A stretch of 64,000 nt of DNA from contig CBDULP010000002.1 in NCBI GenBank assembly GCA_965368085.1, positions 152,268-216,267 on the forward strand, in the 5' to 3' direction. A program made the translations under genes and the position numbers. Origin of the DNA: Peptoclostridium sp965368085 (GTDB lineage Bacteria; Bacillota; Clostridia; Peptostreptococcales; Peptostreptococcaceae). A model generated the notes under the pieces. It was not told where the DNA came from. It made no database searches and saw nothing but the letters and a program-made list of their open reading frames with translations. Below are positions 23,269 through 32,460 of the stretch, one piece after another; the stretch's first letter is position 1; every line of letters starts with the position of its first letter.

Positions 23269-25146
23269 ATGTATAAACACTTGAATAATATAGAGGCTCC
23301 TTCAGATTTAAAGAAAATGAATATGCAAGAACTGAAAGAACTTTCAAGTGAAATAAGGGCCTTTCTTATTGATAAAGTATCAAAGACGGGAGGGCATCTT
23401 GCCTCTAATCTGGGAATAGTGGAAATAACTCTTGCTCTTCACTGCTGTTTTGACAGCCCGCGAGATAAGTTCATATGGGATGTAGGACATCAGGCATATG
23501 TACATAAAATGGTCACGGGCAGAAAAGGCAAGTTTGACAGCCTAAGACAGTACGGCGGGCTGAGCGGATTTCCCAAAAGGTGTGAAAGTGAGCACGATGT
23601 ATTTGAAGTGGGGCACAGCAGCACTTCCATATCGGCAGGCCTTGGAATGGCTGCCGCAAGGGATATTTCAAATGAAAGCTATAATGTGGTGTCGATAATA
23701 GGGGACGGGGCGCTTACCGGTGGGATGGCCCTTGAAGCACTCAACCATCTTGGACATTCAGGGACCAAGATGATAATAATACTCAATGACAATGGCATGT
23801 CCATTTCGCCAAATGTGGGGAGCATATCGAATTATCTCCACAAGATGAGAACAAATAAGATGTACAATACATTAAAGGGTGAAGTGGGGGGAATAATAAG
23901 CTCTATTCCCAAAATAGGAAACAGGGTGTGCAAAACCGCCCACAAGGTGAAGGAAAGTGTAAAATACTTTATGATTCCAGGGGCATTTTTTGAGGAGCTG
24001 GGAATAAAATATTTTGGCCCCGTAGACGGACACGATATAGAAAATTTGATAAACACATTAAATGATGTCAAAAATGTTGACGGCCCGGTTATAATACACG
24101 CTTTGACCAAAAAGGGCAAGGGTTACGAAAAAGCTGAGCAGTATCCGGATAAATATCACGGCGTAGGGTCATTCGACGTTCAAAAGGGGCTTGTTTCGGG
24201 CAACAAGACGACTTACTCAAGTGTTGCGGGAGACAAACTTGTTCAAATGGCAAAAGAAGACGGCAGGATAGCAGCAGTAACGGCAGCTATGCCTGGCGGA
24301 ACCGGGCTTGATAAGTTCAAAGGTGCATTCCCAAAGAGGTTTTTTGACGTGGGAATTGCGGAAGGACATGCGGTTACATTTTGTGCAGGGCTTGCAGCAA
24401 ACGGCATAAGGCCGTTTTTCCCCATATATTCTACGTTCTTGCAAAGGGGATTTGACCAGGTCATACACGACGTGGCGATGCAAAAACTGCCAGTGACACT
24501 GCTTTTGGACAGAGCAGGCCTTGTGGGGAATGACGGGGAGACGCATCATGGAGTGTTTGATCTGAGCTATTTGGGACTAATACCGGATATCACTGTAATG
24601 GCTCCCGTGGATGGTGAAGAGCTTGAGCAGATGCTTGAATATTCGGTGGACATAAACGGACCTGTTGCAATAAGATATCCTAGGGGCGCTGCGTACGCGA
24701 GCCCTTTTAAAAAGACAAATGTAAACAGCGGGAAATGGGATTTTCTTAAAAAAGGCAGTGGTGTTGCAATACTTGCAATAGGCAAGGGTGTTGAACTCTC
24801 TGCAGGAGCTGTAGAAATACTTGAAAATGCGGGAGTAAATGCAGGGCTTATAAACGCGAGATTTTTAAGCCCTATAGATACGGATGCAATAAGGGAAGTG
24901 CTCGCAGGATACGACTATGTATTCACTGTAGAGGATAATGTGTATGCCGGCGGATTTGGGAGCAGTGTAAAGCTGTTTGAAGATGCAGATGTATACAGGG
25001 CAAGAGTATATAATATAGCGTTGCCTGACCATTTCATAGAGCACGGAGATACGCCTTTGTTGCTTGAAAAATATGGACTGTCCAGTGAAAAGATAGCATC
25101 GAGAATTTTAAATGTGGTTTCAAAAGCAAGAAGAGGAGTTGTATAA
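23269..25146 (+). CDS. dxs: 1-deoxy-D-xylulose-5-phosphate synthase
   Basis: DXS condenses pyruvate and glyceraldehyde 3-phosphate with thiamine diphosphate, the first step of the MEP isoprenoid pathway. The 625-residue protein has SKTGGHLASNLG near the N-terminus, the ThDP motif GDGALTGGMALEALN, and the transketolase pyrimidine and C-terminal domains (GLVGNDGETHHG, DNVYAGGFGS). ATG 23269 follows GGGGAG. Its TAA stop overlaps the tlyA ATG by one base. Confidence 0.97.
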   Translation: MYKHLNNIEAPSDLKKMNMQELKELSSEIRAFLIDKVSKTGGHLASNLGIVEITLALHCCFDSPRDKFIWDVGHQAYVHKMVTGRKGKFDSLRQYGGLSGFPKRCESEHDVFEVGHSSTSISAGLGMAAARDISNESYNVVSIIGDGALTGGMALEALNHLGHSGTKMIIILNDNGMSISPNVGSISNYLHKMRTNKMYNTLKGEVGGIISSIPKIGNRVCKTAHKVKESVKYFMIPGAFFEELGIKYFGPVDGHDIENLINTLNDVKNVDGPVIIHALTKKGKGYEKAEQYPDKYHGVGSFDVQKGLVSGNKTTYSSVAGDKLVQMAKEDGRIAAVTAAMPGGTGLDKFKGAFPKRFFDVGIAEGHAVTFCAGLAANGIRPFFPIYSTFLQRGFDQVIHDVAMQKLPVTLLLDRAGLVGNDGETHHGVFDLSYLGLIPDITVMAPVDGEELEQMLEYSVDINGPVAIRYPRGAAYASPFKKTNVNSGKWDFLKKGSGVAILAIGKGVELSAGAVEILENAGVNAGLINARFLSPIDTDAIREVLAGYDYVFTVEDNVYAGGFGSSVKLFEDADVYRARVYNIALPDHFIEHGDTPLLLEKYGLSSEKIASRILNVVSKARRGVV

Positions 25147-25952
25147 TGAAGAAAAGAATAGATGTTTTACTGTTTGAAAAAGGTCTTGTGGAGTCGAGAG
25201 AAAGAGCGAAGACTACGGTAATGGCGGGCCTTGTACTTGTGGACAACCAAAAAGTTGAGAAGCCGGGAACGAAAGTGGACGAAGACGCCGAAATAAGGGT
25301 AAAGGGCAATGTGATCCCTTTTGTAAGCAGAGGGGGGCTCAAGCTTGACAAGGCTATAAAAAGATTTGATATAGACCTTAGCGGCAAGATTTGCATGGAT
25401 ATAGGGGCGTCTACAGGCGGATTCACCGATTGCATGTTGCAAAATGGTGCAAAAAGGGTATATTCTATAGATGTAGGATATGGGCAGCTTGCATGGAAGC
25501 TTAGAAATGACGATAGGGTAGTGTGTATGGAAAGAACAAATATAAGAAAGGTTACCAGTGACGATATACAGGACCTGGCCGACTTTGCATCTATAGATGT
25601 GTCGTTTATATCCTTAAAGCTTGTAGTTCCAGTTGTAAGAGAGCTTATAAGTGAAAATGCTTGCATAGTCGCTCTTATAAAGCCCCAGTTTGAGGCAGGC
25701 AAAGAAAACGTTGGCAAGAAGGGCGTAGTGAGAGACAAAAAAGTTCATGCTGATGTTATAAACACAATAGTGGACTTTGTACAAGAAAACGGATTTGAAG
25801 TTTTGGGTATTGATTTTTCACCGGTAAAAGGACCGGAAGGGAACATTGAATATCTTCTTTATATGCAAAAGAATGGAGAATCAATGCCTAAAGACATGAA
25901 AGAATCCATTTCTATTTTAGTGGACAATTCACACAATGATCTTAACAGCTAA
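25146..25952 (+). CDS. tlyA: TlyA family rRNA (cytidine-2'-O)-methyltransferase
   Basis: The 268-residue protein combines an N-terminal S4 RNA-binding domain (RIDVLLFEKGLVESRERAK) with an FtsJ/RrmJ-like SAM methyltransferase domain (DIGASTGGFTDCMLQ; KPQFEAGKENVGKKG). In mycobacteria TlyA 2'-O-methylates rRNA; older annotations call it hemolysin A. ATG 25146 overlaps the dxs stop. It is followed by argR, as in Bacillus. Confidence 0.92.
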   Translation: MKKRIDVLLFEKGLVESRERAKTTVMAGLVLVDNQKVEKPGTKVDEDAEIRVKGNVIPFVSRGGLKLDKAIKRFDIDLSGKICMDIGASTGGFTDCMLQNGAKRVYSIDVGYGQLAWKLRNDDRVVCMERTNIRKVTSDDIQDLADFASIDVSFISLKLVVPVVRELISENACIVALIKPQFEAGKENVGKKGVVRDKKVHADVINTIVDFVQENGFEVLGIDFSPVKGPEGNIEYLLYMQKNGESMPKDMKESISILVDNSHNDLNS

Positions 25953-25988
25953 TTAAAAAATTAAATGCATAAAAGGAGGAGTATCTAG

Positions 25989-26435
25989 TTGAAGCTATCG
26001 AGACACTCTCAGATTTTGGAGATAATAAAGGACAAAGAGATAGAAACGCAAGACGAACTGGCCCTTGAACTTAAAGAGGTTGGAATAAACGTTACACAGG
26101 CCACGGTTTCAAGGGATATAAAAGAGCTCAAACTTGTGAAAGTGCTTAGCCCGAGCGGTAAATACAAGTACACATATCTTGAAAAGGATGACAAAAAATC
26201 TTCAGATAAGCTTATAAGAGTTGCAAAAGATACACTAATATCAATGGATTACTCTGAAAACATAATATGCCTTAGAACCATAAAAGGTGCGGCGCCAATA
26301 GTTGCCCACGCTGTTGATAGCCTGGAGCTTCGCGAAATAGTGGGAACAATAGGCGGAATAAATACCGTTTTCATACTTCTCAGGGATAGAAAAGACATAG
26401 AGCAGATAATGGAAAGGTTCAAAAAACTACTGTAA
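25989..26435 (+). CDS. argR: Arginine repressor ArgR/AhrC
   Basis: ArgR is a hexameric repressor/activator that senses arginine. The 148 residues split into an N-terminal winged helix-turn-helix (INVTQATVSRDIKELKL) and a C-terminal oligomerisation and arginine-binding domain with GTIGGINTVFIL. TTG 25989 follows AAAGGAGGAG. It may act on the arg operons near 30-40 kb, which also carry T-boxes, giving two layers of arginine control. No ArgR operator was identified with confidence. Confidence 0.95.
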   Translation: MKLSRHSQILEIIKDKEIETQDELALELKEVGINVTQATVSRDIKELKLVKVLSPSGKYKYTYLEKDDKKSSDKLIRVAKDTLISMDYSENIICLRTIKGAAPIVAHAVDSLELREIVGTIGGINTVFILLRDRKDIEQIMERFKKLL

Positions 26436-26457
26436 ACAATTAGGAGAGGAATTTTGA

Positions 26458-28143
26458 ATGATCCTAGAGCTGTATATAAAAAATTTCATACTGATTGAAG
26501 AGGCGGCATTGAGATTTGGTGAAGGGCTCAACATAATAACAGGAGAGACCGGATCAGGTAAATCCATACTTCTCAATGCGATATCGCTGTGCCTTGGAGA
26601 CAGGTGGGATAAGACATATGCCAGAGACAAGGGCATGAACACAATAGTGGAAACCACTTTCTATATAGAGGACAAATATCTCAGGGAAAATTTGTCCGAG
26701 GAATTTGGAATCGAATGCAAGGAAGATGGAATGATAATAGTGAGCCGGGAACTGACTGGCGATGGCAAGAGCATAAGCAAGATAAACGGTAGGAATATAA
26801 AGCTGAACAGGCTTAAAAACATTGTGGGAATGATAATAGACATTCATTCTCAGCACGAAACTTATGATATGTTTGACAAGGAAAAGTACCTGTATTATCT
26901 GGATCAGTACGGAAAGAAACAAATAGAAGTATTCAAGGCTGAATATTCAAACATATATTCAAAGTACAAGGAAATAAGAGAGCAAATAGACAGCCTGTCC
27001 GGAGACAGAGACGAGAAGCAAATACAAAGGGAGATAGACCTTCTACAGTTCCAAATAGACGAGATAGAACAGGCGGACCTTGAAAACTGTGATATCAATG
27101 AAATGGAGAGGGAACTCGATAAGATCAGGAACATGAAGAGCATAGAAAAAACCATAATGGACTGCTATTCGAAACTCTACGTTTCTAATTTCAATGCATG
27201 TGATTTCGTATCCCAGGTAAATAAAGATCTTCAAGACATAGCAGGGTTTGATTCTAAGCTTGAAAATTTTCAAACCAGCATAGAGGGAGTTTATCACACA
27301 ATAGTTGAGATTGCGAGGGAAATCAGACTTTACAGCGACAGCATAAGTTTTGACGGCATAAGGCTGGAACAGCTTGAAGACAGCCTGTCAGCCATAAATA
27401 ACCTCAAAAGGAAATATGGAAATACAATAGATGAAATATTAAAATACAAAAATGACATTTCAAAAAATCTGGATGAAATACTCAACAGGGACAATGTCCT
27501 TGAGGAATTGATGAGACGAAAAGATGAAATTGAACTGGTTTTAAAAAAGGCCGCACTTGAGTTGTCTGAAAGCAGAATGGCAGTGGCCCGAAAATTCGAG
27601 CAGAAGATAAAAAAAGAGGTAAAGTCGCTAAACAACAATTATGCCGAATTTAACATAGAGCTTAATCAAAAGTCGGAATATGAAAATTCTGGAATAGATG
27701 ATATCATGTTTATGGTGTCTTTTAATCCGGGAGAGGAAACACTTCCACTAAACAGAGTGGCGTCAGGTGGAGAAATATCCAGATTCATGCTGGCTCTTAA
27801 AAATGTAATAACGGAATTTGAAAGTGTCGGAACGCTTATATTTGATGAAATAGATACGGGTATAAGCGGAATAACTGCACAGGTTGTCGGTGGAAAGCTG
27901 AGGGAAATTTCAGCAAAGAAACAGATAATTTGCATAACCCACCTTCCTCAAATAGCGGTCAATTCCGATTGTCACTTTAAAATACAAAAGATAATAAAGG
28001 ACAAGCGCGTTCAAACAAGTATTGCAAAATTGTCTGAAGAGGGAAAAGTCGATGAAATAGCAAGGCTTATGGGGGGATTAAACATAACCCAGACAACAAT
28101 TAAAAGTGCAAAAGAGATACTTGACATGGCAAAGAAGAGCTGA
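26458..28143 (+). CDS. recN: DNA repair protein RecN
   Basis: RecN is an SMC-like ATPase that tethers broken DNA ends. The 561-residue protein has Walker A GETGSGKSI near residue 30, a central coiled coil, the signature VASGGEISRFMLALK and Walker B TLIFDEIDTGISG. ATG 26458 follows GGAGAGG. In Bacillus and many Clostridia spoIVB follows recN; here spo0A follows directly. Confidence 0.96.
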   Translation: MILELYIKNFILIEEAALRFGEGLNIITGETGSGKSILLNAISLCLGDRWDKTYARDKGMNTIVETTFYIEDKYLRENLSEEFGIECKEDGMIIVSRELTGDGKSISKINGRNIKLNRLKNIVGMIIDIHSQHETYDMFDKEKYLYYLDQYGKKQIEVFKAEYSNIYSKYKEIREQIDSLSGDRDEKQIQREIDLLQFQIDEIEQADLENCDINEMERELDKIRNMKSIEKTIMDCYSKLYVSNFNACDFVSQVNKDLQDIAGFDSKLENFQTSIEGVYHTIVEIAREIRLYSDSISFDGIRLEQLEDSLSAINNLKRKYGNTIDEILKYKNDISKNLDEILNRDNVLEELMRRKDEIELVLKKAALELSESRMAVARKFEQKIKKEVKSLNNNYAEFNIELNQKSEYENSGIDDIMFMVSFNPGEETLPLNRVASGGEISRFMLALKNVITEFESVGTLIFDEIDTGISGITAQVVGGKLREISAKKQIICITHLPQIAVNSDCHFKIQKIIKDKRVQTSIAKLSEEGKVDEIARLMGGLNITQTTIKSAKEILDMAKKS

Positions 28144-28188
28144 AAATAACGGGTTGAATGTAAAAATTTCGTCTTGGGGGGATTGGAT

Positions 28189-29007
28189 TTGAAAAATATG
28201 GAAGACATAAGAATAGTTATAGCTGACGATAATAGAGATTTTCGCCAAATGATGAATGAATATATGTCAAATGAGGAAGACATACAAGTTGTAGGAATGG
28301 CTAGAGATGGGATTGAGGCAATTGAAAAAGTTGTTGAGACAAAGCCCGATCTTTTAATATTGGACATAATAATGCCCCATATAGATGGGCTTGGAGTTAT
28401 AGAAAAGCTAGTTGAAATGAAAATAAAGAACATGCCAAGGATAATAGTGCTTTCTGCAGTGGGGCAGGATAGAATAACTCAAAAGGCGCTTAGCATGGGT
28501 GCGGATTATTATATGGTCAAGCCGTTTTCATTTGAAATGCTTACAAGCAGGATAAGGGACATTGTGCTGCAAAAGTCAATTTCGTTAAAGGCTGACCATT
28601 CTGCTTCAAAAAGGGAATTTGAAAGTGCTGGATTAGGTGACGAGTCTATCACTATAGAGAATGAAATAACAAATGTAATGCACGAGGTGGGAATACCTCC
28701 GCACATAAAAGGATATCAGTATATGAGAGAGGCAATCGACATGGTAATAAAGGATATGGGCCTTTTGAGCGGGGTTACCAAAGCGCTTTACCCTGGAATC
28801 GCACAAAGGTTTAACACGACCCCAAGCAGGGTGGAAAGAGCCATAAGGCATGCCATAGAGGTGGCTTGGAGCAAGGGCAACCCTGAGTCCATAAGAGGAC
28901 TTTTTGGATACGAGTCGTATGACGGCAAAAAGGGAAAACCTACAAATAGCGAGTTCATAGCCATGGCGGCGGATGCCATAAGGATTAAAAACAAAATGGG
29001 GAAATAA
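28189..29007 (+). CDS. spo0A: Stage 0 sporulation response regulator Spo0A
   Basis: Spo0A is the master regulator of sporulation initiation and of stationary-phase physiology. The 272-residue product has a receiver domain (acidic pair D13/D14, phosphoacceptor D59 in LILDIIMPHIDG, KPF Lys near 111). The Spo0A-specific C-terminal DNA-binding domain includes GVTKALYPGIAQRF and the recognition helix around SRVERAIRHAIEVAW. TTG 28189 is chosen for its 6-base spacing from GGGGGGA; ATG 28198 is an alternative. It follows recN without spoIVB. Confidence 0.95.
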   Translation: MKNMEDIRIVIADDNRDFRQMMNEYMSNEEDIQVVGMARDGIEAIEKVVETKPDLLILDIIMPHIDGLGVIEKLVEMKIKNMPRIIVLSAVGQDRITQKALSMGADYYMVKPFSFEMLTSRIRDIVLQKSISLKADHSASKREFESAGLGDESITIENEITNVMHEVGIPPHIKGYQYMREAIDMVIKDMGLLSGVTKALYPGIAQRFNTTPSRVERAIRHAIEVAWSKGNPESIRGLFGYESYDGKKGKPTNSEFIAMAADAIRIKNKMGK

Positions 29008-29020
29008 TGGTAATTCTTAA

Positions 29021-29059
29021 AACACTTCTTATCGAAATGGATAATGAAGTGTTTTTTAT
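29021..29059 (+). terminator. Rho-independent terminator after spo0A
   Basis: AACACTTC (29021-29028) pairs with GAAGTGTT (29046-29053), with an inner ATC/GAT helix, followed by TTTTT. Confidence 0.85.
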
Positions 29060-29183
29060 TGCTAAAAAAGAATATGGGTATTTAAATTTAAAATAATTGA
29101 TTTTTTGAAAATAAAACCTGTCTTAATGGGTAATATCTATATAAGGGACACAAAATAAAAAAGAATGCAAAGGGGATGATATT

Positions 29184-29489
29184 ATGCCATACAGAGGTGA
29201 AGCGATAGGTAGGAGCAGAGACAAAGATAAAAAAATGTTTAGGGAATCATCCAAGGAAAGATATGAAATTGAAAAGAAAGAAACTGAAAAAGAATGTCAT
29301 GACAATAAAATAGAAATAGAAAAACTTTTGAATGAAGGTTTTGAATACTATGATACTAAGGTAGAGCACGGCATAAACTATGCAGTCTTTAAAGAAAAGG
29401 GAAAAGACAATTTCAGGGAGCTGAAATTTGAATATGAAGAAAATTACAGCCACCTCAAAGATATGTGGATTGTGAAAGTAGAAGAGTAA
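29184..29489 (+). CDS. Small charged hypothetical protein
   Basis: I do not recognise this 101-residue protein. ATG 29184 follows AAAGGGGATGA, and a strong terminator begins immediately after the stop, so it looks like a genuine monocistronic gene. It is cytoplasmic, very rich in Lys and Glu, with a predicted helical N-terminal half (RYEIEKKETEKEC). A more structured C-terminal half, GFEYYDTKVEHGINYAVFKE, looks like a small alpha/beta domain. There is one Cys and no signal peptide. It lies alone between spo0A and the arginine operon. Confidence 0.65.
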   Translation: MPYRGEAIGRSRDKDKKMFRESSKERYEIEKKETEKECHDNKIEIEKLLNEGFEYYDTKVEHGINYAVFKEKGKDNFRELKFEYEENYSHLKDMWIVKVEE

Positions 29490-29492
29490 TAA

Positions 29493-29525
29493 AAAATGCG
29501 GTACCTCAAGGTACCGCATTTTTGT
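29493..29525. terminator. Bidirectional terminator between the 29184 gene and argJ
   Basis: AAAATGCGGTACC (29493-29505) pairs over 13 bp with GGTACCGCATTTT (29510-29522) around TCAA. A-rich and T-rich flanks allow it to stop transcription from both convergent genes. Confidence 0.93.
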
Positions 29526-29533
29526 GTCGTATA

Positions 29534-30748
29534 TTAGCTTTTATACATGGCATTGACTTTTATATAATCATAGCTGAGGTCGCATCCCCAAGCGGTTGCA
29601 CTGAAGTCGCCCATTTTAAGATCTATTGTAATTGTGACATGGCCGCCCTTCATTATTTTTTGGGCCTTTTCTTCGTCAAAGTCTACACCCACCCCGTTTT
29701 CAGCGATCTGAATGGAGTCGGAATCGTCTTTGAAGAATATGTCTACCTTGTCGGGTACTATGTCGGCACCTGAATATCCAAGTGCACAAAGTATTCTTCC
29801 CCAGTTCGAATTGTTGCCGAAAAAGGCCGCCTTTACAAGGCTTGACGTTATGACCGATTTCGCGCAAAGCTTTGCTTCTTCCTTTGAAGGTGCATTGAAT
29901 ACATGCGCTTCCAAAAGCTTTGTAGAGCCTTCGCCATCTGCTGCTATCATCTTTGAAAGCTCTTTGTTCACATAGTCGAGAGCTTCCTTGAATTTTGAGT
30001 ATGAATCATCACCTTTTGAAACAGGCTTGTTTCCTGCAAGTCCGTTTGCAAGTATTAAAACCGTGTCATTTGTGCTTGTGTCCCCGTCCACGGATATCAT
30101 GTTATATGAATCTTCTATGCTGTCTTTTAGCATTGCTGAAAGCGTATCTTTTTCTATGTTTATATTAGTTGTTATGAAAGAAAGCATTGTTCCCATGTTT
30201 GGGTGTATCATGCCCGAGCCCTTTGCAATTCCGCCTATGAATATTTCTTTCCCGTCAATTTTAAATTGAACGGCTATTTGCTTTGTATAAGAATCCGTAG
30301 TCATTATGGCATGGGCCGAATCGTCTCCGCCGTCTACGGACAGTACGGAACACGCTTTTTCTATGCCGCTTGTTATCGTATCTATTGGAAGCTGCAGGCC
30401 TATTATTCCAGTAGACGCTACAAGTACGCTCTTTTCATCTATTCCAAGGCACTGTGCGGTCTTTTGGGCCATAAGCTTTGCATTTGAAAGGCCCTGCTCC
30501 CCTGTGCATGCATTGGCATTTCCGCTGTTTACAACTATTGCCTGCGATTTTTCATTCTTTATGTTTTCAATGTCTAGCACAACTGGTGCGGCTTGGACCT
30601 TGTTTTTTGTAAATACACCTGCAGAGGTTGCCGGAACCTCGCTGAATATTACGCAAAGGTCCTTTTTGTTCTTTTTCACTCCGCTGTGAATTCCCGAAGA
30701 GGTGAAGCCTGGAACATCAGTTATGGTTTTGTCTTTAAGTATTATCAA
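29534..30748 (-). CDS. argJ: Bifunctional ornithine acetyltransferase / N-acetylglutamate synthase
   Basis: ArgJ recycles acetyl groups from N-acetylornithine to glutamate in arginine synthesis. It is made as a precursor that cleaves itself to expose an N-terminal Thr. The 404-residue protein has KGSGMIHPNMGTML with the nucleophile T187; the residue before it is Gly186 where most family members have Ala. The end is typical (GCDLSYDYIKVNA). TTG at 30748 is 9 bases after AAGGAG on the minus strand; an upstream ATG at 30781 lies before that ribosome binding site. It is the second gene of argC-argJ. Confidence 0.94.
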   Translation of the reverse strand: MIILKDKTITDVPGFTSSGIHSGVKKNKKDLCVIFSEVPATSAGVFTKNKVQAAPVVLDIENIKNEKSQAIVVNSGNANACTGEQGLSNAKLMAQKTAQCLGIDEKSVLVASTGIIGLQLPIDTITSGIEKACSVLSVDGGDDSAHAIMTTDSYTKQIAVQFKIDGKEIFIGGIAKGSGMIHPNMGTMLSFITTNINIEKDTLSAMLKDSIEDSYNMISVDGDTSTNDTVLILANGLAGNKPVSKGDDSYSKFKEALDYVNKELSKMIAADGEGSTKLLEAHVFNAPSKEEAKLCAKSVITSSLVKAAFFGNNSNWGRILCALGYSGADIVPDKVDIFFKDDSDSIQIAENGVGVDFDEEKAQKIMKGGHVTITIDLKMGDFSATAWGCDLSYDYIKVNAMYKS

Positions 30749-30853
30749 AACGACCAACTCCTTATATATGATACATGTCAACAGGTTACATTATGCAAAC
30801 TTTATTTTGCCGGATATGGCAGATATTTTCGAATTTAGTTTTTAAAATTATTT

Positions 30854-31891
30854 TTACGGAAACATAGGGGCAAAATCTATGCCGCATGTTTCGTCCAGTT
30901 CCAACATTATGTTCATATTTTGGACTGCCTGGCTTGCGGCTCCCCTCATAAGGTTGTCTATTGCTGAAACTATTACCGCCGTGCCTGTCCTATTGTCGTA
31001 TGAAAGGCCTATATGGCAGAAATTAGAACCGCTTACCCATTTTGTTTCGGGAAGGCAGTCGAGAACTTTTACAAAGTATTCGTCCTTGTAAAAATCTTTG
31101 TACATGTTCAAAAGATATTCCTTGTCAACATCCTTGTTCAGTTTGACATAACATGTTGAGAGCATTCCCCTGTTCATTGGGACTATATGTGGAGTGAAAA
31201 TCACATTTGCGTCCCATTCTGAAAGGCCCGAAAGCTCCTGCTCTATTTCAGGAGTATGCCTGTGTGAGGCAACCTTGTAAGCCCTTGTGGATTCATTGGC
31301 CTCCGCGTAAAGCTTTGAAATGTCGCATCCCCTGCCCGCACCTGATATTCCGGATTTTGAGTCTATTACTATTGTATTTGATTCAGCCAGGCCCGACTTT
31401 AAAACTGGAATGATTCCAAGTATGGCTGAAGTAGGATAGCAGCCTGGATTTGCAATTATCTGGGCATTTTTTATGGAAGCCCTGTGGAGCTCGGGCAGGC
31501 CGTAAACGGCACAGTCCAGAAGCTCCTTGCACGTGTGATCGAGTTCATACCACTGTTTGTATACCTGTGCGTCGTTGAGCCTGAAATCAGCGCTAAGGTC
31601 TATGACCTTCACTCCAGATTCAAACGCCTTCTTTACTATGTCCATTGACTTTCCGTGAGGCATTGCACAAAACAGAACATCCAAACCGGATGTTTTTTCA
31701 ATTGCGGCCTCGTTTGATATGCATTTTTCTTCTATTATTTGAGAATAGTTCATATATATGTCTGAATACTTTAAGTCTACGTAACTGTTTGAAGATAAAA
31801 ACTCTATATTTACATGTGGATGGTTAAGAAGCAGCCATACAAGCTGCTGTCCGGCATAGCCGGTGGATCCTATTACTCCCACGTTTATCAT
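30854..31891 (-). CDS. argC: N-acetyl-gamma-glutamyl-phosphate reductase
   Basis: ArgC reduces N-acetylglutamyl phosphate to the semialdehyde with NADPH. The 345-residue protein has GVIGSTGYAGQQLV for cofactor binding, the catalytic Cys in ANPGCYPTSA and HRHTPEIEQ. ATG 31891 follows AAAGGGTGA. It is the first gene of the leftward operon, about 130 nt after a T-box terminator, and needs the rightward argB product as its upstream partner enzyme. Confidence 0.97.
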   Translation of the reverse strand: MINVGVIGSTGYAGQQLVWLLLNHPHVNIEFLSSNSYVDLKYSDIYMNYSQIIEEKCISNEAAIEKTSGLDVLFCAMPHGKSMDIVKKAFESGVKVIDLSADFRLNDAQVYKQWYELDHTCKELLDCAVYGLPELHRASIKNAQIIANPGCYPTSAILGIIPVLKSGLAESNTIVIDSKSGISGAGRGCDISKLYAEANESTRAYKVASHRHTPEIEQELSGLSEWDANVIFTPHIVPMNRGMLSTCYVKLNKDVDKEYLLNMYKDFYKDEYFVKVLDCLPETKWVSGSNFCHIGLSYDNRTGTAVIVSAIDNLMRGAASQAVQNMNIMLELDETCGIDFAPMFP

Positions 31892-32023
31892 CTTTAATCA
31901 CCCTTTCATAATATGTTTTACAAACCAAAGCGAAAAAATATTTTTTTATAGGTGATACCCCAGCAAAGGGGCTTGCAACCATTAATGCTCAAAAGACTTG
32001 GCTTTTCAAGACCGTCTTTTATG

Positions 32024-32319
32024 TAATAAAAAAAGCCCCCGTCTCTTAATAATAAGAGACGAAGACATTCGCGTTACCACTCTTTTTAAAACAATAGGTA
32101 TAGAAATACTGTAAATACAAATGATTTGCCTATTGTTTTCACTCGAAGCCTTTAACGGTGGCGGCCGAACTTTCCTAATGGGCAGGTGCTTTTCGGAAAA
32201 TTTCTTCATGGATACGTTTCAATATGGTTATGTGCCAAACTCACACCAACTTTGGCTCGCTGAATACAATCTGCATACCTACTCTTCCAGTCATAAGATT
32301 TTCAAAATTTAATTGTTAA
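32024..32319 (-). ncRNA. T-box leader of argC-argJ, probable Arg specifier
   Basis: On the minus strand a T-box sequence AGAGTGGTAACGCG (32083-32070) precedes a terminator stem (CGTCTCTTA/TAAGAGACG, 32040-32061) followed by a run of T. Stem I includes GTTGGTGTGAG and, on its 3' side, GAAACGTA. The likely specifier is CGT (32216-32214) followed by the conserved A, so uncharged tRNA-Arg would trigger read-through into argC. T-box class is clear; the specifier is inferred from position. Confidence 0.92.
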
Positions 32320-32325
32320 TACAAG

Positions 32326-32354
32326 ATGATAAGGCAATGCTTTTTAAAAGTCAA
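32326..32354 (-). promoter_or_regulatory. Promoter of the argC-argJ T-box transcript
   Basis: On the minus strand TTGACT (32354-32349), 17-bp spacer, TATCAT (32331-32326). A start near 32319 opens the T-box leader. Confidence 0.75.
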
Positions 32355-32425
32355 GCATAAAATATATTTTTTATGAAAAAGAATATGTTGAAAAAAATGC
32401 TTGTCATAAAAAATAATTTTTACTG

Positions 32426-32454
32426 TTGACACAAAAAAATCGCTGGTATATAAT
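32426..32454 (+). promoter_or_regulatory. Consensus promoter of the argB-carB T-box transcript
   Basis: TTGACA (32426-32431) and TATAAT (32449-32454) are both perfect with a 17-bp spacer. It is divergent from, and about 72 bp away from, the argC promoter. Confidence 0.92.
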
Positions 32455-32460
32455 TGACCT

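Noticed and set aside
32006..32312. Short ORFs on both strands across the arg intergenic region
   Set aside because: They lie within the T-box leader, whose T-box sequence and terminator explain the conservation.
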